A program made the translations under genes and the position numbers. DNA of 15,078 nucleotides. Source: Bacteroidales bacterium UBA4073. GTDB taxonomy: Bacteria > Bacteroidota > Bacteroidia > Bacteroidales > Tenuifilaceae. The stretch is taken from NCBI GenBank assembly GCA_002383425.1, contig DFYV01000187.1, positions 1 through 15,078 of the forward strand, in the 5' to 3' direction. This document shows positions 1-5,340 of the stretch, piece by piece. Numbering within the stretch: the stretch's first letter is position 1; the number at the start of each line of letters is the position of its first letter. Under the pieces are notes generated by a model. It was not told the DNA's origin, did not search any database, and saw only the letters and a list, made by a program, of their open reading frames with translations.

Positions 1-68
1 AATCATCAATTGTAAATTCTGTAACTAATCAGTAACCATTCAGTTGCATACAACTTATACCGCCTATA

Positions 69-259
69 ACCGCAAAGACGCTAAGACGCTGAGAAATAAA
101 TAAATTTAATAATCACTTGTTGGATATAGTGATGCTTAAGCTGCCTTTATAAATATGAATTGCCCTTTAAACAGCTATTAGCTGATGCGGGACTATCAAC
201 ATACTGTTAACAAAAGTGTAATTAAATTTAAAACCTTTGCGCCATTGCGTCTTTGCGGT
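69..259. repeat. Inverted pair of ACCGCAAAGACGC repeats in a gene-free stretch
   Basis: The sequence ACCGCAAAGACGC occurs at 69-81 and its exact reverse complement at 247-259, each inside a longer degenerate run of the same theme (cgctaagacgctgag on the left, gccattgcgtc on the right). The whole 1-361 stretch is AT-rich apart from these arms and I see no credible gene in it. A 67-residue frame at 185-388 passes through the right arm and gives the peptide FAPLRLCG, which is a typical artefact of translating this repeat. Repeats of this type are, to my knowledge, scattered between genes in many Bacteroidota genomes; their role is not known to me. Confidence 0.6.
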
Positions 260-361
260 GAGTACTTATGTTTGTTAATACTGATTAGTTACAATTTTTT
301 TAAAATATCAAGGCGTGATAATTTAAGCAAAGAGATTATGGGAGTTGTATTTGAAACTACT

Positions 362-619
362 TTAAGCATTTGCAATATCATCTCTTAAATCATCCGAATC
401 ATATTGCCCTAACGATGAAACTTTGTATTTTGAAAGTAGGTCAAGAAAATCTAATCTGGTTAATCCTAATGCTTTAGCAGCTGTACCAGAAGAAACCTTT
501 CCTAATTCAAAAAGTTTTACTAAAGAAGCTATTTTCATCTCATTCTCAAACTCTTTACCTCTTAATCTTAAAGAATTAGCTAATGATTCAGGATATTCTA
601 TGTTTATCATACCTTTCAT
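362..619 (-). CDS. UPF0175 family protein, antitoxin-like, without a visible toxin partner
   Basis: The 85-residue product matches the UPF0175 pattern: a short beta strand with IEYPESL (about 6-12), a helix with FENEMKIASLVKLFELGKV (24-42), then the helix-turn-helix-like SSGTAAKALGLTRLDFLDLL (43-62), and an acidic tail with DSDDLRDD. Members of this family are usually small DNA-binding antitoxins sitting just upstream of a PIN-domain (DUF3368-type) ribonuclease toxin. Here the DNA downstream on the same strand (361 down to 1) has no frame that could encode a PIN domain, so the gene looks orphaned or co-opted as a regulator. The start is uncertain: ATG at 619 gives MKGMINIEY, ATG at 610 gives MINIEY. 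A -7 box at 633-640 lies 13 nt from the first and 22 nt from the second. The latter spacing is closer to the 24 nt seen before accC and dsbD, so 610 may be the true start. Family call fairly sure; role inferred. Confidence 0.8.
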   Translation of the reverse strand: MKGMINIEYPESLANSLRLRGKEFENEMKIASLVKLFELGKVSSGTAAKALGLTRLDFLDLLSKYKVSSLGQYDSDDLRDDIANA

Positions 620-632
620 ATCTCATTTTTTA

Positions 633-640
633 CAAAGATA
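633..640 (-). promoter_or_regulatory. Putative -7 promoter box for the UPF0175 gene
   Basis: On the minus strand this reads TATCTTTG, an exact match to the Bacteroidota -7 consensus TAnnTTTG. No convincing TTTG -33 element lies about 20 nt further upstream, so the promoter is plausible but incomplete. Confidence 0.4.
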
Positions 641-661
641 TTGAAATTTAAAAATATATCT

Positions 662-760
662 TGTTACCGTGTGTTTTTTTGCTAACGGTTGGCATGTATC
701 TGAATTCACCGAAGGCGATTTTGGTGAAGACGTTAGCACGAACCAGATATACGCTGTTAA
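662..760 (-). repeat. Complex inverted-repeat element, possibly an attC-like recombination hairpin
   Basis: GCTAACG at 681-687 pairs with CGTTAGC at 731-737. Inside lies a second pair, TTCACC with GGTGAA, around the loop gaaggcgatttt. A third, imperfect pair is GGCATGTATCTG at about 691-702 and the complement of CCAGATATACGC at about 743-754, which competes with the first two. TAAC/GTTA boxes also flank the element (GTTA at 663-666, GTTAAG near 755). The element begins about 20 nt past the stop codon of the minus-strand gene at 781-1320. Paired TAAC/GTTA boxes around a folded ~60-nt core recall integron attC sites, but the R-box consensus is not met exactly and no integrase is in the window. 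A plain transcription terminator is less likely because no T-run directly follows. Confidence 0.35.
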
Positions 761-780
761 GTGAAGTTACAGCAATATTT

Positions 781-1320
781 TTACAACCTTCCATTAACCT
801 TTTTATCAAATTCATAAAGTAATCTGTCGATGATTTGAAACTCAAGATTCTTTTTTCTACACAGGTCAATAATATCGTCCAAATATTTAAAATAAGTTGA
901 CACCTTTTGGTCAATCGATTTTAGTTTATATAAAGAAAAGTCTTCATCATAAAGAGCACGATAAGCATGTCGGTCGATGATTTGAAATACTTTCGGATTA
1001 CGAAACCTGAGTATTGTTGAAGCCATTGGAAGATCTACACCACGCACAATATCTTTATCTTTTTTTAGTAAAGTTTCCAGAACAGATTCAGCTTGTCGAT
1101 GTTCACCCTGAGTAAGATTTTTGAGCTTATTTATATTTTCCAGAATTTCATTATCAATAAAAACATAACGATTGACTTTCCATAATACAATTTCGTTAAT
1201 AATAGATTGAGTAAAAGGTACATCATGAAGATTGTCAAGTTTTTTTGTCAAATCAGGCTGGTAATCGTAATTTTCCAAAAGGTTGTTAATACTACTTTTA
1301 TTATAATCAATTGCTTTCAT
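781..1320 (-). CDS. HhH-GPD (DNA glycosylase-like) fold protein, uncharacterised
   Basis: This 179-residue, mostly helical protein has the segment RGVDLPMASTILRF (93-106) followed by IIDRHAYRAL (114-123). That order resembles the core of the HhH-GPD base-excision superfamily: a helix-hairpin-helix of the type GVGxxTA, a helix, then a conserved Asp in a V/IDxH context. D116 would be the catalytic Asp. The lysine found at the hairpin in bifunctional glycosylases such as endonuclease III is not there (P98/M99 fall in that place), so if it is an enzyme it would be of the monofunctional type. No Fe-S cysteine cluster is seen; the only cysteine is C154. The N-terminal 90 residues look like helices with no motif I recognise. 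The start ATG at 1320 follows an in-frame-free AT-rich leader, and a ~215-bp repeat shared with the next gene lies just upstream. Fold assignment is inference from a short motif; substrate unknown. Confidence 0.55.
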   Translation of the reverse strand: MKAIDYNKSSINNLLENYDYQPDLTKKLDNLHDVPFTQSIINEIVLWKVNRYVFIDNEILENINKLKNLTQGEHRQAESVLETLLKKDKDIVRGVDLPMASTILRFRNPKVFQIIDRHAYRALYDEDFSLYKLKSIDQKVSTYFKYLDDIIDLCRKKNLEFQIIDRLLYEFDKKVNGRL

Positions 1321-1341
1321 ATTACAAACCCTTTAACCTCA

Positions 1342-1560
1342 TTTTCATTGCAAATTCACTTAACTTGTTTATATGCGCCACTCTACAGCGTAATATTTCA
1401 ATTTTTGTTTGTATAATCGAAATAAAGTTGCGTTCTATTTCTATAGGTAAATGTAGAAAATATTTTACAAACCATCAAAGGGTGTTTAATTGTTCTGTGA
1501 ACTTTTTTAAGCCATATAGGTGCAGATTTCATTGGTTTTGAGGCATTTGCACTTCTGCTA
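1342..1560 (-). repeat. Direct repeat copy A, leader of the HhH-GPD-like gene
   Basis: This ~215-bp stretch aligns end to end, in the same orientation, with 2733-2948. The longest identical run is 30 nt (1438-1467 against 2825-2854), and further matches include TTTTTGTTTGTATA, GTGAACTTTTTT and GCCATATAG. It lies 21 nt upstream of the start codon at 1320; copy B lies 33 nt upstream of the start codon at 2699. The translation of copy A is open for 72 residues in one frame (1398-1616), but the same frame in copy B has several stops, so it is unlikely to be coding. Beyond about 1560 the two copies diverge. Confidence 0.8.
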
Positions 1561-1670
1561 TGCTTTGGGTGGTAAGAAACCAAGCTGTTTAAGTACGATG
1601 AATTTACCAAACACACAAATCCAAAGGCACAAAACTACGCCGAGCGATAGGTGGACTCTACGCCAAGCAA

Positions 1671-1709
1671 GGGGCGGAGCAGAACGCTTAATTTAATCAC
1701 TTAAGCCCC
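1671..1709 (-). terminator. Hairpin downstream of the HARE/nuclease-like gene; terminator or recombination site
   Basis: GCTTAA (1686-1691) pairs with TTAAGC (1701-1706), and an outer GGGGC (1671-1675) can pair with GCCCC (1705-1709) through an 11-nt bulge. On the minus strand the hairpin starts 18 nt after the stop of the gene at 1728. No T-run follows, so a classical intrinsic terminator is doubtful. The stop itself is embedded in AGTTAACATC, which places a TAAC box at the gene end. Next to it, CTACGCC is repeated at about 1634 and 1658. The remaining spacer from 1561 to 1670 shows nothing else I can name. Confidence 0.35.
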
Positions 1710-1727
1710 AATGTTTTATATATGATG

Positions 1728-2699
1728 TTAACTTGCGTTGTTTATCCCTTTGTCTTTTATATATTTAATCAATTCGTCTGGTTCTAAAATCTTGTCATAT
1801 TGACTTTTTACTTTTCCTAATTTACAATCTTCAGTAATCAATTTCAAAAAGTCATTAAAATCAACATTTTCATTTGCCAATCGATTTACTGTATCCCAAT
1901 CAATCTCCTGATTTATTCTTGAAGGGAAAAGTATTTCACTTTCGTAAGCATTGTCAGCATTGAGTTTTATTAATCCAATTCCAAAGGCATTATTTAATCT
2001 GCGAATTTCGTCTCTAAAAGCAGGGTCGTCATCCAAATTCAGCGTTACAAGGTATCCTTCGTTTGCCCAACTTGAATTTGAAACTGCTTGAAAAAAAGAT
2101 TGGCGCAAATTGCTAAAATTTAGATTAATTTTTAACTCAAACGAAAATAGTTTAATTGAACTAATCTTTAAATAGTCTTGAATCTCACGTATTTCTGCTT
2201 TATAATCTTTGAATGGGAAATATACACCAACCAAATCGGGATGCAACCATTCATTTTGTCCTTTAATTGTTTTATTCGAGTTCTCGTGATAAATTGTCTT
2301 TAAGTTAGCCTTGAAATGTGTATCAACTGAGGCATACGATACAACTATTGGATGCAAATCACGCTCATTGAACTTCTTTAACTCATTTTTCTCTTTGTTT
2401 ACTTGCTCTATATCTTTTTGATTTTGAAGTTTGGCAATGTCAGTATTTACTGCTAATCGTCTCAAGAAAAATTGGGCTGGCCTTTGACTTGTCTGAATTA
2501 TGGTCGAATTATCACCATTCGTATTTATATCCCAGTAACAATAAGCTCCAATCGTTGCCCAAGGGGTTTTCCCATTGGAGGTAAATCCATGTAAAGTACC
2601 AATTTCATTTGCCTTTTCCCAAATCTCTTTTGGTGATAAAGGTGTTCTAACTTTATCAAGAGTTCTAATTATTACTTCCCAAAATGTATTTTTTTCCAT
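1728..2699 (-). CDS. HARE-HTH and PD-(D/E)XK nuclease-like protein (HrgA/COG2958 type)
   Basis: The 323-residue product has two parts. Residues 1-80 match the HARE-HTH winged helix: TFWEVIIRTL, LSPKEIWEKANEIG, then TPWATIGAYCYWDI, as in the N-terminus of RNA polymerase delta subunit and ASXL proteins. A charged helix (90-112) links to a C-terminal domain (113-290) with ERDLHPIVV, WLHPDLVGVYFPF (151-163), LFSFELKI (184-191) and FFQAVSNSSWANEGYLV (202-218). P154-D155 followed by E188-x-K190 fits the PD-(D/E)XK nuclease signature, with Q204 in a plausible third position. HrgA in Helicobacter pylori occupies the place of a restriction endonuclease gene, and the HARE domain has been proposed to read or act near modified DNA. 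I therefore infer a DNA-targeting, possibly defence-related role, but no methyltransferase is alongside. Start ATG at 2699 gives MEKNTFWEV, which is where the domain should begin. A copy of the ~215-bp leader repeat precedes it. The coding DNA is clearly richer in AT than the carboxylase genes, which suggests transfer. Confidence 0.75.
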   Translation of the reverse strand: MEKNTFWEVIIRTLDKVRTPLSPKEIWEKANEIGTLHGFTSNGKTPWATIGAYCYWDINTNGDNSTIIQTSQRPAQFFLRRLAVNTDIAKLQNQKDIEQVNKEKNELKKFNERDLHPIVVSYASVDTHFKANLKTIYHENSNKTIKGQNEWLHPDLVGVYFPFKDYKAEIREIQDYLKISSIKLFSFELKINLNFSNLRQSFFQAVSNSSWANEGYLVTLNLDDDPAFRDEIRRLNNAFGIGLIKLNADNAYESEILFPSRINQEIDWDTVNRLANENVDFNDFLKLITEDCKLGKVKSQYDKILEPDELIKYIKDKGINNAS

Positions 2700-2732
2700 A
2701 TCAATTTACCTAAATCGTTGTTGTAATGTTTT

Positions 2733-2948
2733 TTTCATAATGCAAGGTAACTCGTTTATAGGCGCCATTCTATTACGTCTTATTTCCATTTTTGTTTGTA
2801 TAGGCGCTATAAAGTTTCTTTCTTTTTCTATAGGTAAATGTAGAAAATATTTTATAAATCATCAAATGGCGATTTAATTTTTCAGTGAACTTTTTTCAGC
2901 CATATAGTTGCAAATTTCAGCAGTCTTGATGCACTTGTGCCCCTGCTA
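2733..2948 (-). repeat. Direct repeat copy B, leader of the HARE/nuclease-like gene
   Basis: Second copy of the repeat at 1342-1560, same orientation and same place relative to its gene. It contains small repeats of its own: ATAGGCGC occurs at 2759-2766 and again at 2800-2807. Copy B differs from A by many point changes and short indels, so the duplication is not recent or the two copies came from different sources. Confidence 0.8.
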
Positions 2949-3033
2949 AATTTTTTACGTTTCAAAAGTCACTAAAGCCCAATTATTTGGTAATGTGAAG
3001 ACAGTAACCGAAACGTTTTTTAGATAGTACGCC

Positions 3034-3065
3034 AATGGCAAGCCATTACATAGGTACAACTATGT
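3034..3065 (-). terminator. Two adjacent hairpins after the carboxyltransferase gene
   Basis: AATGGC-aa-GCCATT (3034-3047) is directly followed by ACATAG-gtacaa-CTATGT (3048-3065). They lie 45-76 nt beyond the stop of the minus-strand carboxylase operon and may end its transcript or mark the border of the accessory block. No T-run follows on the minus strand, so the call is weak. A further small dyad, AGGTG-gggtta-CACCT, is at 3081-3096. Confidence 0.3.
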
Positions 3066-3109
3066 TGCAGGATTAGTTGGAGGTGGGGTTACACCTGATT
3101 TTTCGGGGT

Positions 3110-4654
3110 TTACAGAACTATATTCCCATGCTTTCGTGGTGGATTTTGCTGGCTCTTGGTGCGGGTCATTTCAAGCGCCTGTATCAGCTTAGCGCGCGTT
3201 TGTTTAGGAAAAATCACCTCATCAACATACCCCAGCTCAGCTGCCCTGTATGGGTTGGCAAATGTTTCGCGGTACTCATCGATAAGCTGCTGGCGGGTTT
3301 CCTCACCATCAATCTTGTTTCGGTGCAGGATATTCACTGCACCTTCGGGTCCCATAACGGCAATTTCGGCCATGGGGTAAGCGTAATTCACATCGGCGCC
3401 AACCTGTTTACTCGACATAACACAGTATGCACCCCCGTAAGCCTTGCGGGTAATTACGGCAATTTTGGGAACAGTAGCCTCGGAGTAGGCATATAGCAGC
3501 TTAGCCCCATGCTTAATAATACCATTCGATTCCTGGTTAACGCCGGGAAGAAAACCCGGAACATCAACAAAGGTTACCAAAGGGATGTTAAACGAGTCGC
3601 AAAAACGGACGAAACGTGCAGCTTTAACCGAGGCATCGATATCGAGCACGCCAGCCAAGTGTGCAGGTTGGTTAGCCACAATGCCCACCGTATGCCCTGC
3701 CATGCGGGCAAAACCAACAACAATGTTTTTGGCAAATAGGGGCTGGACCTCAAGGAAGTTTTTATCGTCAACCACCGAGAGTATAAGCTCCTTTATATCG
3801 TACGGTTTATTGGGATCGGCGGGGATAAGGGTTTGCAAACCTTCATCCTCACGGAGTGGGTCATCGGTTGTGGGGAAAACGGGGGCTTCCTCCATGTTAT
3901 TAACAGGTAGAAAGCTCATAAGCTCCCGAACAAGCATGAGCGCTTGCTCATCGTTTTCGGCAATGAAGTGAGCCACACCGCTTTTAGCGTTGTGGGTAAC
4001 AGCACCCCCGAGCTCATCTTTTGTCACATCTTCGTGGGTAACGGCTTTAATCACGTCGGGGCCGGTAACAAACATGTAGCTGGTGTCCTTAACCATAATT
4101 ATAAAATCGGTAAGAGCAGGTGAATAAACTGCGCCACCGGCGCAAGGGCCCATAATACAGGTGATTTGGGGAATTACCCCGGAGCTGCGCACGTTGTTGT
4201 AAAATATTTCGGCGTAGCCGGCAAGGCTTTGAACGCCTTCCTGAATACGTGCTCCTCCTGAATCGTTTAAACCAATAATTGGCGCTCCCATTCGGGTAGC
4301 CAGCTGCTGAAGCTTGATAATTTTATCGGCATTGGCGCGGCTGAGCGTTCCACCAAATACTGTGAAATCGTACGCATAAACGTAAACCAAACGACCATCA
4401 ATTTTACCGTAGCCCGTAACCACTCCATCGCCTGGTATTCGGTTTTTATCCATACCAAAATCGGTATTACGGTGGGTAACCAACCTATCAAACTCACTAA
4501 AAGTTCCAGGATCAAGAAGTTCGATAATGCGTTCCCTTGCCGTTTTTTTACCGCTTTCGTGCTGCTTAGCAATACGGCTATGTCCTCCAGCCTGTTCGGC
4601 CACGGCATTGCGACGCTCTAACTCCTGATATAGCTCATCAAGTGTTTTCATCAT
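3110..4654 (-). CDS. Acyl-CoA carboxylase carboxyltransferase subunit (propionyl-/methylmalonyl-CoA type)
   Basis: The 514-residue protein is a full-length fused carboxyltransferase of the PccB/MmdA/AccD5 family (usual length 510-530). It moves CO2 from carboxybiotin on the carrier protein to a short acyl-CoA in the cytoplasm, giving methylmalonyl- or malonyl-CoA. The N-terminal half has DFTVFGGTLS (96-105), DSGGARIQEG (131-140) and the first oxyanion-hole motif GPCAGGAVYSPALTDF (169-184). The C-terminal half has DVPGFLPGVNQE (364-375), TRKAYGGAYCVMSSK (402-416) and AEIAVMGPEGAVNIL (429-443). Position 411, right after GGAY, is the residue known from Streptomyces PccB/AccB work to steer acyl-CoA choice (Asp for propionyl, Ile for acetyl); here it is Cys, so the substrate cannot be fixed from the motif. 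It is the last gene of the accC operon, 157 nt after the carrier gene, a gap filled with short repeats. ATG at 4651 could equally be the start. Confidence 0.93.
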   Translation of the reverse strand: MMKTLDELYQELERRNAVAEQAGGHSRIAKQHESGKKTARERIIELLDPGTFSEFDRLVTHRNTDFGMDKNRIPGDGVVTGYGKIDGRLVYVYAYDFTVFGGTLSRANADKIIKLQQLATRMGAPIIGLNDSGGARIQEGVQSLAGYAEIFYNNVRSSGVIPQITCIMGPCAGGAVYSPALTDFIIMVKDTSYMFVTGPDVIKAVTHEDVTKDELGGAVTHNAKSGVAHFIAENDEQALMLVRELMSFLPVNNMEEAPVFPTTDDPLREDEGLQTLIPADPNKPYDIKELILSVVDDKNFLEVQPLFAKNIVVGFARMAGHTVGIVANQPAHLAGVLDIDASVKAARFVRFCDSFNIPLVTFVDVPGFLPGVNQESNGIIKHGAKLLYAYSEATVPKIAVITRKAYGGAYCVMSSKQVGADVNYAYPMAEIAVMGPEGAVNILHRNKIDGEETRQQLIDEYRETFANPYRAAELGYVDEVIFPKQTRAKLIQALEMTRTKSQQNPPRKHGNIVL

Positions 4655-4811
4655 TAAGGGTTAAGGATTAAAAGTTAAAGGTTAAAGGATAAAGGTTAAA
4701 GGTTAAAGGTTCGAGATTCCAGATTTCAGATTCAAAATTCCAGATTTAAAATTCAAAAACATTGCTTTCCGAACAACGAACAACCATCAACCATCAACCA
4801 TCAACCATCAA
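4655..4811. repeat. Short-period repeat tract inside the carboxylase operon
   Basis: The gap consists of three successive blocks of imperfect short repeats: multiple GGTTAAA units (about 4665-4710), alternating CAGATT/AAAATTC units (about 4714-4757), and CGAACAACGAACAACC followed by four CATCAAC units (4770-4811). The last block almost reaches the stop codon of the carrier gene. Similar blocks occur at 10213-10236 and 15056-15078. Such drifting 6-9-nt repeats are familiar from intergenic DNA of Bacteroidota. Lying inside an operon, they would be transcribed and form a long untranslated spacer. Confidence 0.75.
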
Positions 4812-5321
4812 CTATTCTATTTCGACTAATGGTTGGTTTGCATTGATGTTATCGCCTTCGCTCACATAAATTTTCTTTACTATTCCATCAACCGGGCTTT
4901 TATACTCGCTCTCCATTTTCATGGCTGAAATTACAATAACAGTGGTTCCTTTCGTAACCGTCTCGCCCTCACTTACAGGAATTTTTACTACCCGGCCAGG
5001 CATGGGAGTTGATATAACCTTATCGGCAGCATGATCGTCCAATGCCTTTCGGCTGCGTTGATATCTACTTTGAGCATCAATAATTTCAACTTCGTGTGAG
5101 TTATAAAAGGTGTTCACATAGTAGCTCTTAGGCCCATTTCCGGGAATAATTTCAATGGTAAACGACTTGCCATTATGAATTATAGAGAAAACGCCATTCT
5201 CAACCTGGGCTATATCAACCTCATACTCAACACCGTCAACTTCGAATACGGCCGTATTTTCGTTGCGGCGCACCAGCTTAACATCGGCTATGCGATCGCC
5301 AATTTTAACTTCAAGTCCCAT
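4812..5321 (-). CDS. Biotin carboxyl carrier subunit of acyl-CoA carboxylase
   Basis: The 169-residue protein ends in a biotinyl/lipoyl-type domain (about 103-169) with TPMPGRVVKIPVSEGETVTKG, then VISAMKMESEYKSP, in which K135 of AMKM is the lysine that carries biotin, and a second half IVKKIYVSEGDNI that completes the flattened barrel. The N-terminal ~90 residues, a beta-rich piece with VDGVEYEVDI and FTIEI, resemble the N-terminal extension found in carriers of propionyl-/methylmalonyl-CoA carboxylases. Biotin is charged by the AccC-like subunit and discharged by the carboxyltransferase. The gene starts 19 nt after accC ends, consistent with one transcript. There is no P/A-rich linker ahead of the biotinyl domain, unlike many AccB proteins; a basic stretch (86-92) serves instead. 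Start ATG at 5321 chosen because MGLEVKIGD leads straight into the conserved strand. Confidence 0.92.
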   Translation of the reverse strand: MGLEVKIGDRIADVKLVRRNENTAVFEVDGVEYEVDIAQVENGVFSIIHNGKSFTIEIIPGNGPKSYYVNTFYNSHEVEIIDAQSRYQRSRKALDDHAADKVISTPMPGRVVKIPVSEGETVTKGTTVIVISAMKMESEYKSPVDGIVKKIYVSEGDNINANQPLVEIE

Positions 5322-5340
5322 AAATTAAGATTCTTTTAAA

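Noticed and set aside
185..388. 67-residue plus-strand frame
   Set aside because: It runs through the GCGTCTTTGCGGT repeat and gives FAPLRLCG, a typical product of translating this repeat; it also overlaps the end of the UPF0175 gene. No motif.
648..914. 88-residue minus-strand frame after and within the HhH-GPD-like gene
   Set aside because: Most of it is another frame of the 781-1320 gene and of the hairpin element; no recognisable domain.
1398..1616. 72-residue minus-strand frame in repeat copy A
   Set aside because: The equivalent frame in copy B has several stops, so the conserved feature is the DNA, not a protein.
3077..3496. 139-residue plus-strand frame
   Set aside because: It is antisense to the end of the carboxyltransferase gene, which has strong family motifs; no support for the antisense product.
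4770..4811. Possible CRISPR-like array of CATCAAC units
   Set aside because: Units are 7 nt, directly adjacent and without spacers, so this is a tandem repeat tract.
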